A stretch of DNA of 64,000 nt from positions 124,001 to 188,000 of the forward strand of contig NZ_BCXH01000001.1 of assembly GCF_001895005.1 (NCBI RefSeq), given 5' to 3'. Made by a program: the position numbers and the translations under genes. This document shows, in pieces, positions 53,254-60,777 of the stretch. This DNA comes from Rhodococcus yunnanensis NBRC 103083. Its GTDB lineage: Bacteria; Actinomycetota; Actinomycetes; Mycobacteriales; Mycobacteriaceae. Every line of letters begins with the position of its first letter. Position 1 is the stretch's first letter. The notes beneath the pieces were generated by a model. It ran no database searches and was not told the origin of the DNA. It was given only the letters and a program-made list of their open reading frames with translations.

Positions 53254-54232
53254 TGGAACTGCTCATTTGCGCGGTGACGGCGCCTTGCTCAGTGTCGAGG
53301 ATCTCGTCGTGGAATACCCGACGAGTTCTGGGACCGTACAGGCGGTCTCGAAGATCAGCTTCGACGTCATGGCGGGGGAGACCCTGGGCATAGTGGGCGA
53401 ATCGGGTTGTGGAAAGTCCACCACCGGCCGAGCTGTTCTTCGGCTCGACCGCGTCACGTCGGGGCGGATCCGGTTCGGTGAAGAGTGGATCGAACAGGCC
53501 GACGAGTCTCGAATGCGGACCCTACGCCGCGACATGCAGATGATCTTCCAGGATCCCGTCGCATCGCTCAATCCGCGCCGGTCCGTCAAGGACATCGTCG
53601 TGGAAGGACTGGCGGTCGCGGGTGCACCAGCCGCCGAGAAGGCCTCGACCAGTGCTGCTGTGCTCGAACAGGTCGGACTGTCCGGTGAGCGCTACGCCGA
53701 GATGTTGCCGCGAAATCTTTCCGGCGGGCAAGCGCAGCGTGTGGCCATAGCTCGGGCGTTGGCACTCAATCCACGTCTGCTGATCTGCGACGAGCCGGTG
53801 TCGGCCCTGGATGTTTCGGTGCAGGCCCAGATTCTCAACTTGATCGAGGAGCTCAAGGCCGAGTTCGACCTCACCGTCGTCTTCATCGCACACGATCTCG
53901 GTGTCGTGCGCACCGTCAGCGACAACGTGATGGTGATGTATCTGGGCAAGGTATGCGAATTCGGCGACTCCGTGGAGGTCTACGACGATCCCGCACATCC
54001 GTACACCCGTGCGCTGCTGGATTCGGTGCCATTGACCGATCCGGACAAGGGCTTCGCCGGGCCTGCGCTCGAGGGTGACGTTCCATCACCGCTCGCGCCG
54101 CCGACCGGGTGCCGCTTCCGCACTCGATGCCCGCTCGCACAGGACAAGTGCGCGGCCGAAGAGCCGAAGATGCGCGAGGTTCGCCCCGGGCAGTTCGCAG
54201 CGTGCCATTTTCCACTTGCCGCGGCGAGCTGA
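53243..54232 (+). CDS. Peptide/nickel-type ABC ATPase (DppF-like)
   Basis: ATPase of 329 residues, partner of DppD. Walker A GESGCGKSTTGRAVL, signature NLSGGQAQRVAIARAL, Walker B LLICDEPVSALDVS and C-terminal PTGCRFRTRCPLAQDKC. Overlaps the DppD gene by 11 bp; ggagg lies upstream of its ATG. Last gene of the importer operon; no clear terminator follows. Confidence 0.94.
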   Translation: MAGSGTAHLRGDGALLSVEDLVVEYPTSSGTVQAVSKISFDVMAGETLGIVGESGCGKSTTGRAVLRLDRVTSGRIRFGEEWIEQADESRMRTLRRDMQMIFQDPVASLNPRRSVKDIVVEGLAVAGAPAAEKASTSAAVLEQVGLSGERYAEMLPRNLSGGQAQRVAIARALALNPRLLICDEPVSALDVSVQAQILNLIEELKAEFDLTVVFIAHDLGVVRTVSDNVMVMYLGKVCEFGDSVEVYDDPAHPYTRALLDSVPLTDPDKGFAGPALEGDVPSPLAPPTGCRFRTRCPLAQDKCAAEEPKMREVRPGQFAACHFPLAAAS

Positions 54233-54268
54233 ATCTCTCCCGACCATCGGTAGGTGGTCCTTGACTAA

Positions 54269-54282
54269 ATTATCTAGATGAT
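54269..54282. promoter_or_regulatory. Shared operator-like motif, strong copy (ATTAT-CTAG-ATGAT)
   Basis: With flanks it reads AATTATCTAGATGATT, one change from the ideal palindrome. It lies 89 bp upstream of the VOC gene and just after the importer operon. Confidence 0.6.
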
Positions 54283-54371
54283 TACTGTCGAACTTCGAAG
54301 CCGCAACGTACCGCTGCATCAAGTATCACTGCTGCATCCAGTATCACTGCACACACCATGAGGAGACGCTG

Positions 54372-55376
54372 ATGAGCGATAACACAGGCGCGGCGTCGAC
54401 CGCGATCACGCTGGGCCAACGAATCCTCAGACTGTCACACGTCGTCATCAACGTGTCCGACGCCGAGAAGTCGCTCGAGTTCTACGAAACTTTCACTCCA
54501 CTTCGCGCGGTGGGGAAGTTGAACGCTCCTCGGCAGCGTTTCGGATCTCTCGGCATCGAGAGCGGTGAGTTCGAGGGCTACGTTCTCAACGACGGAACAG
54601 CGGGTCGTCCGACATCGGTGCACATCGTCGAGTGGAAGACTCCAGAGCCGGTGGGATCGCCGTATCCGGTCTTCTGGCATGTCGGGTTGGGGAAGCTCGG
54701 GTTCGGCACCAAGGTGCCGCCGGAGGAAAGATTGGCGCATCTCCGCGAGCACGGTGTCGAGACGACGAACAAGGAGATCGTTCGCGGCTACATCTCGATC
54801 CTCGACCCCGATGGCACTGTGGTGTCCTTCTATCAAGATGGCGACAAGTCGGCTCGTCACGACCACTGGGTCCATGTCAATGCTGTGGTGACCGACCGCG
54901 AACGCGGTGCCGGCTTCTTCCGCGACGTGCTCGGTCTCGAGCAACACCTGGACGTGACCACCGATCGGCCGATCGCTGTGTCACAGGGGCCTGGATCGGA
55001 TTTGTCGCAGTGGTCGTCTCACCTGTTCGCGCCCCGAGGCGATACTCGGGTGAGCGTGGACATGACTCAACCGGTCTTTCCTGCCCCATCGCCCGAAACG
55101 TCGACGCCGTACCAGGAAGCGAACAACCTGGGTATCTCACGTGTTGGGTTCGAGGTCGACGACCTCGATGCGGCGTACTCGCTGCTGCAGGCATCTGCAG
55201 AGATCGGTGCGGCTCCAGGGATCGTCGATCCGCCGGAGACGTGGGATTTCGGTCCCGAGTTCGGCACCCGTCGCGTTCTCGGTTTCCGGGATCCTGACGG
55301 CATCAGGATCGAGTTCTTCGAGAAGCCTCCTCGCCCCGAGTCCAGCTTCCTGCACTTCTCCCCGCCCGAGGACTGA
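54372..55376 (+). CDS. VOC-superfamily protein (glyoxalase/extradiol dioxygenase fold), two domains
   Basis: Protein of 334 residues with two tandem VOC modules: LSHVVINVSDAEKSLEFYETF (from about 21) and HWVHVNAVVTDRERGAGFFRDVLGLEQHL (from about 165), with C-terminal LGFRDPDGIRIEFFEKP. The layout resembles extradiol dioxygenases, but all three metal ligands could not be confirmed by eye. Could cleave a catechol or act as an isomerase or lyase. Followed by the epoxide hydrolase gene 55 bp downstream, likely co-transcribed. Confidence 0.8.
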   Translation: MSDNTGAASTAITLGQRILRLSHVVINVSDAEKSLEFYETFTPLRAVGKLNAPRQRFGSLGIESGEFEGYVLNDGTAGRPTSVHIVEWKTPEPVGSPYPVFWHVGLGKLGFGTKVPPEERLAHLREHGVETTNKEIVRGYISILDPDGTVVSFYQDGDKSARHDHWVHVNAVVTDRERGAGFFRDVLGLEQHLDVTTDRPIAVSQGPGSDLSQWSSHLFAPRGDTRVSVDMTQPVFPAPSPETSTPYQEANNLGISRVGFEVDDLDAAYSLLQASAEIGAAPGIVDPPETWDFGPEFGTRRVLGFRDPDGIRIEFFEKPPRPESSFLHFSPPED

Positions 55377-55431
55377 CGCCGGTCCGAGTTCCCGTCCGCT
55401 GATGCGGTCGGGCGAAAGGAACTGCACAGCT

Positions 55432-56571
55432 ATGACACCGACGCCGTTTCGTATCGACGTGCCGCAGACGGAGGTCGACGAGCTCCGACGAAGGTTGGCG
55501 GACACGCGGTGGCCCGACGAGAGGCCGGTTGGCGCCGAGTCCGGAATCTCCCACGCCACGTTGGGACGACTGTTCCGGCGCTGGCGTGACGATTACGACT
55601 GGTACAGCCACCAAGCCGAGTTGAATCGGTACCCCCAGATCGTCACCGAGATCGACGGGCAGAAGGTGCACGCCGTGCACGCTCGCTCCGAGCGTCCAGA
55701 CGCCGTCCCGGTGATTCTGCTGCACGGGTGGCCGAGCACTTTCGCGGAGTACCGCTTGCTGATCGAGCCGTTGATCACGCCGCCGGACGAGAGTGATCCC
55801 GCTTTTCACGTCGTGATTCCATCGCTTCCGGGATTCGGCTTCTCGACTCCAGTGGATCGGGTGGGGTGGAACAACCCACGCCTTGCGGATGCGATGGCCG
55901 AGTTGATGGCGCAGTTGGGTTATGACCGCTACCTGGTGCACGGATCCGATATCGGGCAGGCCGTCGGTGAATTCATCGCCACCGCGCATTCGAGGCACGT
56001 GCGCGGACTGCACGTGCATATGGGCGGGGTGAAGTTGGCAGGGGAGAACGCAAGTTCCGAACCACGAGACGATCTGGAGCGCCGAGCATTTGCGAAGAAC
56101 GCCGAGTACGCGGCCGCCAAGGCCGGTTACGCGGTGTTGCAGGCGACGCGTCCGGACACGCTCGGGTACGCATTGACCGATTCTCCGATCGGTCAGCTCG
56201 CGTGGATCGGTGAAAAGTTCTACGAATGGGGCGACCCCGACCATCCAGTCGATATCGACGACATCCTCACTGCGGTGTCGATCTATTGGTTCACCCGGAC
56301 TGCCGCCTCGTCGGCCCGCTTCTACAGCGAGGAGTATTCCACCAGATCTCCTCGGCCGTACGTCGGTGTACCCACCGCGGTGTCCGCGTTTCCGCACGAC
56401 ATCGTTCCCCCGGTACCGCGTTGGGCCGACAAAGAATTTCACATAACGCAGTGGACCGACATGCCGGCCGGTGGTCACTTCGCGGCTCTGGAGGTGCCCG
56501 AGTTGGTTCTCGGCTCCCTCCGGCGTTTTGCTGCGTCGCCTGCCGTTGCAAGCTCGGTCACGTCTCGTTGA
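55432..56571 (+). CDS. Epoxide hydrolase with EHN N-terminal domain
   Basis: Alpha/beta-fold hydrolase of 379 residues. The EHN domain is at 5-110 (DELRRRLADTRWPDE, YDWYSHQAELNRYPQI). HGWPS (98-102) forms the oxyanion site, HGSDIG gives nucleophile Asp173, and GGHFAALE near the C-terminus supplies the His. The usual HGGDWG is replaced by HGSDIG. Hydrolyses an epoxide to a diol (or acts on an ester). The epoxide could come from one of the P450s (inference). Confidence 0.9.
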   Translation: MTPTPFRIDVPQTEVDELRRRLADTRWPDERPVGAESGISHATLGRLFRRWRDDYDWYSHQAELNRYPQIVTEIDGQKVHAVHARSERPDAVPVILLHGWPSTFAEYRLLIEPLITPPDESDPAFHVVIPSLPGFGFSTPVDRVGWNNPRLADAMAELMAQLGYDRYLVHGSDIGQAVGEFIATAHSRHVRGLHVHMGGVKLAGENASSEPRDDLERRAFAKNAEYAAAKAGYAVLQATRPDTLGYALTDSPIGQLAWIGEKFYEWGDPDHPVDIDDILTAVSIYWFTRTAASSARFYSEEYSTRSPRPYVGVPTAVSAFPHDIVPPVPRWADKEFHITQWTDMPAGGHFAALEVPELVLGSLRRFAASPAVASSVTSR

Positions 56572-56593
56572 TTCTGTGCTCGGGATCACAATT

Positions 56594-56620
56594 AATTACG
56601 GTACGATTTGTACCGTAATT
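56594..56620. promoter_or_regulatory. Inverted repeat AATTACGGTAC-gattt-GTACCGTAATT
   Basis: Perfect 11-bp arms, 5-base spacer, between the epoxide hydrolase and the FAD oxidoreductase genes. AT-rich ends and no T-run argue for an operator rather than a terminator. It is 73 bp before the next start. Confidence 0.55.
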
Positions 56621-56692
56621 GGGCAGTTAGTTCAGTCCAGGGAAGCGATGTGACGGGACACCGTCGCCGCAGTCGACGAAGGAAGTAGTGGT

Positions 56693-58087
56693 ATGGCATT
56701 CGATCACGCAATTGTGCTCGGCGGGAGCATCACCGGACTGCTCGCCGCTGCGGCAGCAGCAGGCGAGTTCGAGCGGGTGACGGTCGTCGACCGGGATGAA
56801 CTCATTGTCGACGGACCGGATGCAGAGAATTCCCGTCGCGGAGTTCCGCAGGGAGACCAGGTACACCATCTCCTCGCTCTGGGCGCCGAGCGCATCGAGG
56901 ATCTGCTTCCAGGTTTCGACAAGGATCTTCTCGCTGCCGGTGGCGAGCGCCACGACAACCTCGCTGGGTTCGCGGCATGGATGAGGAGTTCATGGCGTGT
57001 GCGCTTCGAGAGTGATCTGGCGCTGACGTGCTTCACGCGTCCGTTGTTCGAGTCGGTCATCCGCAAACGAGTACTTGCTCTACCCAACGTGACAGCACTC
57101 AAGAGCGTGGTCTCCGGTCTGATCGCCACCGAGGACAACGGCACCATCATCGGTGCGCGTGTCAAGAATGCGCCGGACGGGCAGCTCCTCGGTGACCTCG
57201 TCATCGATGCGACCGGCCGTGGCACCAAGACCCCCAACTGGATTCAAGATCTCGGGTACGCCCGCCCCGAGGAGTCCCATCTTCGGGTGTACATGGGATA
57301 CACCTGTTACCGAGTGGAGATTCCGGAGGGGATATTCACCGACGGTGTCGTCTCGGTCGCCAGTCCGTCGGCCGCTGATGCCAAGAGCACACGCAGCATC
57401 GTGGTGTGGCCTTGTGGCAGGGGACAACACATCGTCGTCGCGTTCGGAGCATTGCGTGAGTATCCGCCGACCGACCTCGCGGGAATACAGGAACTGGCCG
57501 ACTCGTTGGATGTGCCCCTCCTTGGTGAGGCCATCCGATCGGCCAAGGTACTGAGCGAGCCGAAGCACTACCAGATGCCGGGCGATCAGCGCATCCTCTG
57601 GGAGGAGTTGGACCGACGCCCCGAGGGATTCGTCGTTCTGGGCGACGCTGTGGCCTCGTACAACCCGGCGTACGGCCAGGGAATGACGATGGCCGCGGTC
57701 GGCTCCGTCGAACTACGTGCAATTCTGCGCCAGGCGAGTGGCGACATCGTCGGCGTTGCAGACGCTTTCCAGAAGGGTCTCGCGCCGCACGTCGATATGG
57801 CGTGGAACAACGCGCTCGGAATCGACTCGACCTATCCCGGCGCCGAGTACGAGAACCTGACGCCGCCGCAGCCCGCGCCTCCGGAGTTCTCGGCGGCATT
57901 CGTCGGACTGCAGTCCGAGGATCCCGAAGTTGCCCTCGGCGCTCGATTGGCCATGCACTGGATGGACAACAGCTACATCACGACCGACTCGATCCAGTCG
58001 AAGATCGCCGCGTGGATCGAAGAGGGACGTCAGCCCAAGCCGGAGTCGACCGACCCCACGGTGATCCCCCGACTCGTTCGGGCCTAG
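56693..58087 (+). CDS. FAD-dependent oxidoreductase, aromatic-hydroxylase/halogenase-like
   Basis: Flavoprotein of 464 residues. FAD motif VLGGSITGLLAAAAAAGEF (8-26) is a GGSxxG variant, VIDATGRGTKTPNW and the FAD-ribityl segment FVVLGDAVASYNPAYGQGMTMAAV (near 316-339) are typical of group A flavin monooxygenases and halogenase-like relatives. No Lys motif of true halogenases (WxWxIP) was found, so a monooxygenase or dehydrogenase is preferred. A separate promoter is suggested by the palindrome at 56594. Confidence 0.82.
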   Translation: MAFDHAIVLGGSITGLLAAAAAAGEFERVTVVDRDELIVDGPDAENSRRGVPQGDQVHHLLALGAERIEDLLPGFDKDLLAAGGERHDNLAGFAAWMRSSWRVRFESDLALTCFTRPLFESVIRKRVLALPNVTALKSVVSGLIATEDNGTIIGARVKNAPDGQLLGDLVIDATGRGTKTPNWIQDLGYARPEESHLRVYMGYTCYRVEIPEGIFTDGVVSVASPSAADAKSTRSIVVWPCGRGQHIVVAFGALREYPPTDLAGIQELADSLDVPLLGEAIRSAKVLSEPKHYQMPGDQRILWEELDRRPEGFVVLGDAVASYNPAYGQGMTMAAVGSVELRAILRQASGDIVGVADAFQKGLAPHVDMAWNNALGIDSTYPGAEYENLTPPQPAPPEFSAAFVGLQSEDPEVALGARLAMHWMDNSYITTDSIQSKIAAWIEEGRQPKPESTDPTVIPRLVRA

Positions 58088-58090
58088 CCA

Positions 58091-58126
58091 CGCTGCTGGG
58101 CCTGCACTCGCGTACAGGTCCAGCAG
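58091..58126. terminator. Imperfect hairpin terminator
   Basis: Arms ctgctgggcctg and caggtccagcag, 12 bp with one G-T pair, between the FAD oxidoreductase and the convergent GntR gene. Confidence 0.55.
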
Positions 58127-58145
58127 GGTCGTCGTCGTGGTGTCT

Positions 58146-58928
58146 TCAGAGATAGTTCTCGAGGACCTCGATAGGTGCATCCTGATCGCCGACGTAGGGC
58201 TGCGATTTGTGCAGATGCTCACGCATCGCCTGCGACGCTCCTGCCACATCACCTTCGGCGATCAGCGAAACGACTCGCCGATGTGCCTTGATGACATCAC
58301 GTTGATACTTGGCAATCGGATAGTCACCTCTGGCAGTTCGCCGCACTGCCCATTGGCGCTCCTGAGAACTCCACACCGACTCCAGCGCGCTCGTCACGAT
58401 CGAAATCGATGTATTGCCGCACAGATCCACGATCGCATCGTGGAATTCGAGGGCGCACGCAGTGAATTCGTACGCCTCTCCCACGATGTTGTCGTTGTCC
58501 TCGACAAGCTTCGTCAATCGTTCCAGGGCTGCCTTGCGTGCGGTCCCCTTGAGCCCGGCCACCATTCCAGCGCACGTGGGCTCGAGAATTTCGCGAGCAG
58601 CAGCGATATCGGCGAGCGTCGTGCCACGCGACTGCAGCGTCAATCCGAGGTGGTACGCGGCACTTTCGGGTGTCGGGACCTTGACGAACGCGCCACCGAG
58701 CTTGCCGCGTCGAATGCGCAGAAGGCCTTCGGTCTCGAGAATGCGGACGGCTTCACGAAGGCTGGGCCGACTCACCGAGAACTCCTCGACGAGATCCGCC
58801 TCACGCGGAAGTTCGTCGCCGTCCTTCAGGTCGCCGCCGATGATGCGCTTGCGAAGCTGGGCAGCCACCAGGTCCGCCATGCGTGGCACCTGTGGGGGGA
58901 TGCCGGGGTGTCCGTTCGGTTTGGACAT
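58146..58928 (-). CDS. GntR-family regulator, FadR/FCD subfamily, copy 2
   Basis: Regulator of 260 residues, paralogue of 39694. The first 80 residues (MSKPNGHPGIPPQVPRM through RIRRGKLGGA) differ from copy 1 at only a few positions, and so does the recognition helix (FSVSRPSLREAVR, identical). The C-terminal FCD half is less conserved, so the two probably respond to different ligands while reading the same DNA. It may autoregulate through the motif at 58971-58984. Confidence 0.92.
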   Translation of the reverse strand: MSKPNGHPGIPPQVPRMADLVAAQLRKRIIGGDLKDGDELPREADLVEEFSVSRPSLREAVRILETEGLLRIRRGKLGGAFVKVPTPESAAYHLGLTLQSRGTTLADIAAAREILEPTCAGMVAGLKGTARKAALERLTKLVEDNDNIVGEAYEFTACALEFHDAIVDLCGNTSISIVTSALESVWSSQERQWAVRRTARGDYPIAKYQRDVIKAHRRVVSLIAEGDVAGASQAMREHLHKSQPYVGDQDAPIEVLENYL

Positions 58929-58970
58929 GGGCTCTCATTCTGCCGTGGTCAGAGACCGAAAGCTATCGTA

Positions 58971-58984
58971 TCTATTTAGACGAT
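58971..58984. promoter_or_regulatory. Shared operator-like motif, copy before GntR 2 (TCTAT-TTAG-ACGAT)
   Basis: Centre TTAG as in the BVMO copy, right arm one change. A second inverted repeat ctatcgt/acgatag (58963-58969, 58980-58986) surrounds it. It is 43 bp upstream of the GntR start. Confidence 0.45.
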
Positions 58985-59039
58985 AGTATCCCGAACACGA
59001 TTCGGTCGTATCTACACGCCCGGCTTCCGCAGAATTCGC

Positions 59040-59903
59040 TCAACTCCCATTCCGACGCGCTGACCAGTCGGGAGACACGCTGTCCAAGTCCGAAGTGATG
59101 CGAAGCGGGAATGCGGGGGAGCGGCGTTCGAGGAACGCGGCGACACCTTCGCGAACCTCGGCCGACCTACCCAGTTTGAACACGGCTTCGGAATCGAGCC
59201 TGTGGGCGTCACGAGGAGACGCGGCTCCGGCCATCTCCCACAACAGTCGCTTGCTGATGGCAACTGCGACCGGCGAGGTGTTCGCGGCGATCTCGCGTCC
59301 GAGGGCGAACGCTGCGTCGAGCAGCTCTCCCGGCGCATGGATGCTGCGGACCAGACCTGCGGCGTGAGCATCGGCAGCACTGATCACACGGCCGGTGTAG
59401 ATCCACTCCGCAGCGGTCTGATGGCCGACCGCTCGCGGCAGAAACCAACTGGAGGCGCATTCGGCGACGAGCCCGCGTTTGGTGAAGACGAACCCGAATC
59501 GTGCTGTCTCACTGGCCAATCGAAAATCCATGGGCAGAGTGATGGTGGCGCCGATGCCGGCCGCGACACCGTTGATCGCACCGATGACGGGTTTGACCGA
59601 GTCGAGTACCCGCAATGCGGCGAAGCCTCCGGGATCGAGATGCTCGGCTGCGTCGAACTCCGACGCGGCATCATCGAGGTTGAATGTGTCCCCGGCATCG
59701 GAGGACAGGTCTGCGCCTGCGCAGAACGCCTTGCCTGCCCCGGTGACGACGATGGCTCGCACGTCGTCGTTCGCGTCGGCTTCGTCGAATGCGGCCTTCA
59801 GGTCGTCGACCATCTGGGCGTTGAAAGTGTTGAGGGCGTCGGGCCGATTGATCGTCATGATTGCGACGCGGTCCTGCACCTCGTAGAGGAATTGCTCACT
59901 CAT
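59040..59903 (-). CDS. Enoyl-CoA hydratase/isomerase family (crotonase)
   Basis: Crotonase of 287 residues. Oxyanion segments AFCAGADLS and INGVAAGIGATITLPMDFRLAS; the usual downstream Glu position (E at TKRGLVAECASSW) is present. Last gene of the minus-strand unit after the amidohydrolase (13-bp gap). Likely acts on an enoyl-CoA made by the acyl-CoA ligase of the same unit (inference). Confidence 0.88.
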   Translation of the reverse strand: MSEQFLYEVQDRVAIMTINRPDALNTFNAQMVDDLKAAFDEADANDDVRAIVVTGAGKAFCAGADLSSDAGDTFNLDDAASEFDAAEHLDPGGFAALRVLDSVKPVIGAINGVAAGIGATITLPMDFRLASETARFGFVFTKRGLVAECASSWFLPRAVGHQTAAEWIYTGRVISAADAHAAGLVRSIHAPGELLDAAFALGREIAANTSPVAVAISKRLLWEMAGAASPRDAHRLDSEAVFKLGRSAEVREGVAAFLERRSPAFPLRITSDLDSVSPDWSARRNGS

Positions 59904-59916
59904 GGTCGGATTCCTC

Positions 59917-60726
59917 TCAGCGCGCCAGCTGCGGCCACAGGTCGACAGCCGCGTCGCCGAGATACTCCTCGAGTACGCCGGGTCGAAGCTCGAGCGCTTT
60001 TGCTTCGGTGAGGCAACGTTCGAACCCGATCACCGGGTAGTCGGTAGCCCACATGATCTTCTTACGGCCCCGCGTGTTCATGTAGTAGATCAATTCCTGC
60101 GGAAGGTACTTCGGTGCCCACGCAGATGTCATCAAGTACAGATTCGGGTACTTCAGCAACAGTTTGATCGCTTCCGCCCACCATGGGTCGGCCCCGTGCT
60201 GCATGACGACCTTGAGCTCCGGGAAGTACTGCAGAACCTCGTCGAGATGCAGCGGCTGCTGCGGTGCCGCAGGCATTCTCGGTGCGGGGAACCCGGTGTT
60301 GAGACCGACCGGTACGCCGAGCTCGATACATTTGGCGAACACCGGGTAGTACACCCGATCGCTCGGCGGCAACCCGACCTTGAACGGCACCATCCGAACG
60401 AGGATTGCTCCGTGGTCCTTCACCGCGCGCTCGATCTGACGCAGGGTCTCCATTCCGCCGCGCGGATCGACCTCGATCGAGAACGAGAATCGGTCGGGGT
60501 ACGCGTCGACGAACTCGAGCACGCCGGGCCAGAAGTCGTCCATCGCACTGAGGATTCCGTGATCGATGCCGAGCCGGTCGAACTCGGCGACAAGACTATC
60601 CGGTGTGAGCTTCTCCTGCTGAGCAAGCCCTGTCTTGAACGTCTCACCGAGCGCGTGGTTGACATACTCGGGCGCATCGTCCGGGGCGTAGAAGACAGGG
60701 TTGACGAACGCGTCGATCGTTGGCAT
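59917..60726 (-). CDS. Amidohydrolase-2-like TIM-barrel protein lacking the N-terminal HxH
   Basis: Protein of 269 residues resembling the decarboxylase/hydrolase family amidohydrolase 2. Retained: VVMQHGADPWW (metal His), IMWATDYPVIGFERCL (catalytic Asp). The N-terminal metal-binding DxHxH is replaced by IDAFVNP, so metal binding must be altered or absent. It lies between the acyl-CoA ligase and the crotonase genes, which argues for a decarboxylase or hydrolase acting on a CoA-pathway acid (inference). Confidence 0.75.
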   Translation of the reverse strand: MPTIDAFVNPVFYAPDDAPEYVNHALGETFKTGLAQQEKLTPDSLVAEFDRLGIDHGILSAMDDFWPGVLEFVDAYPDRFSFSIEVDPRGGMETLRQIERAVKDHGAILVRMVPFKVGLPPSDRVYYPVFAKCIELGVPVGLNTGFPAPRMPAAPQQPLHLDEVLQYFPELKVVMQHGADPWWAEAIKLLLKYPNLYLMTSAWAPKYLPQELIYYMNTRGRKKIMWATDYPVIGFERCLTEAKALELRPGVLEEYLGDAAVDLWPQLAR

Positions 60727-60777
60727 ACGGTGATTCTCTCTTTCGGGCGGGTCTCGGGGGAGCAGGGGCTCGGAACG

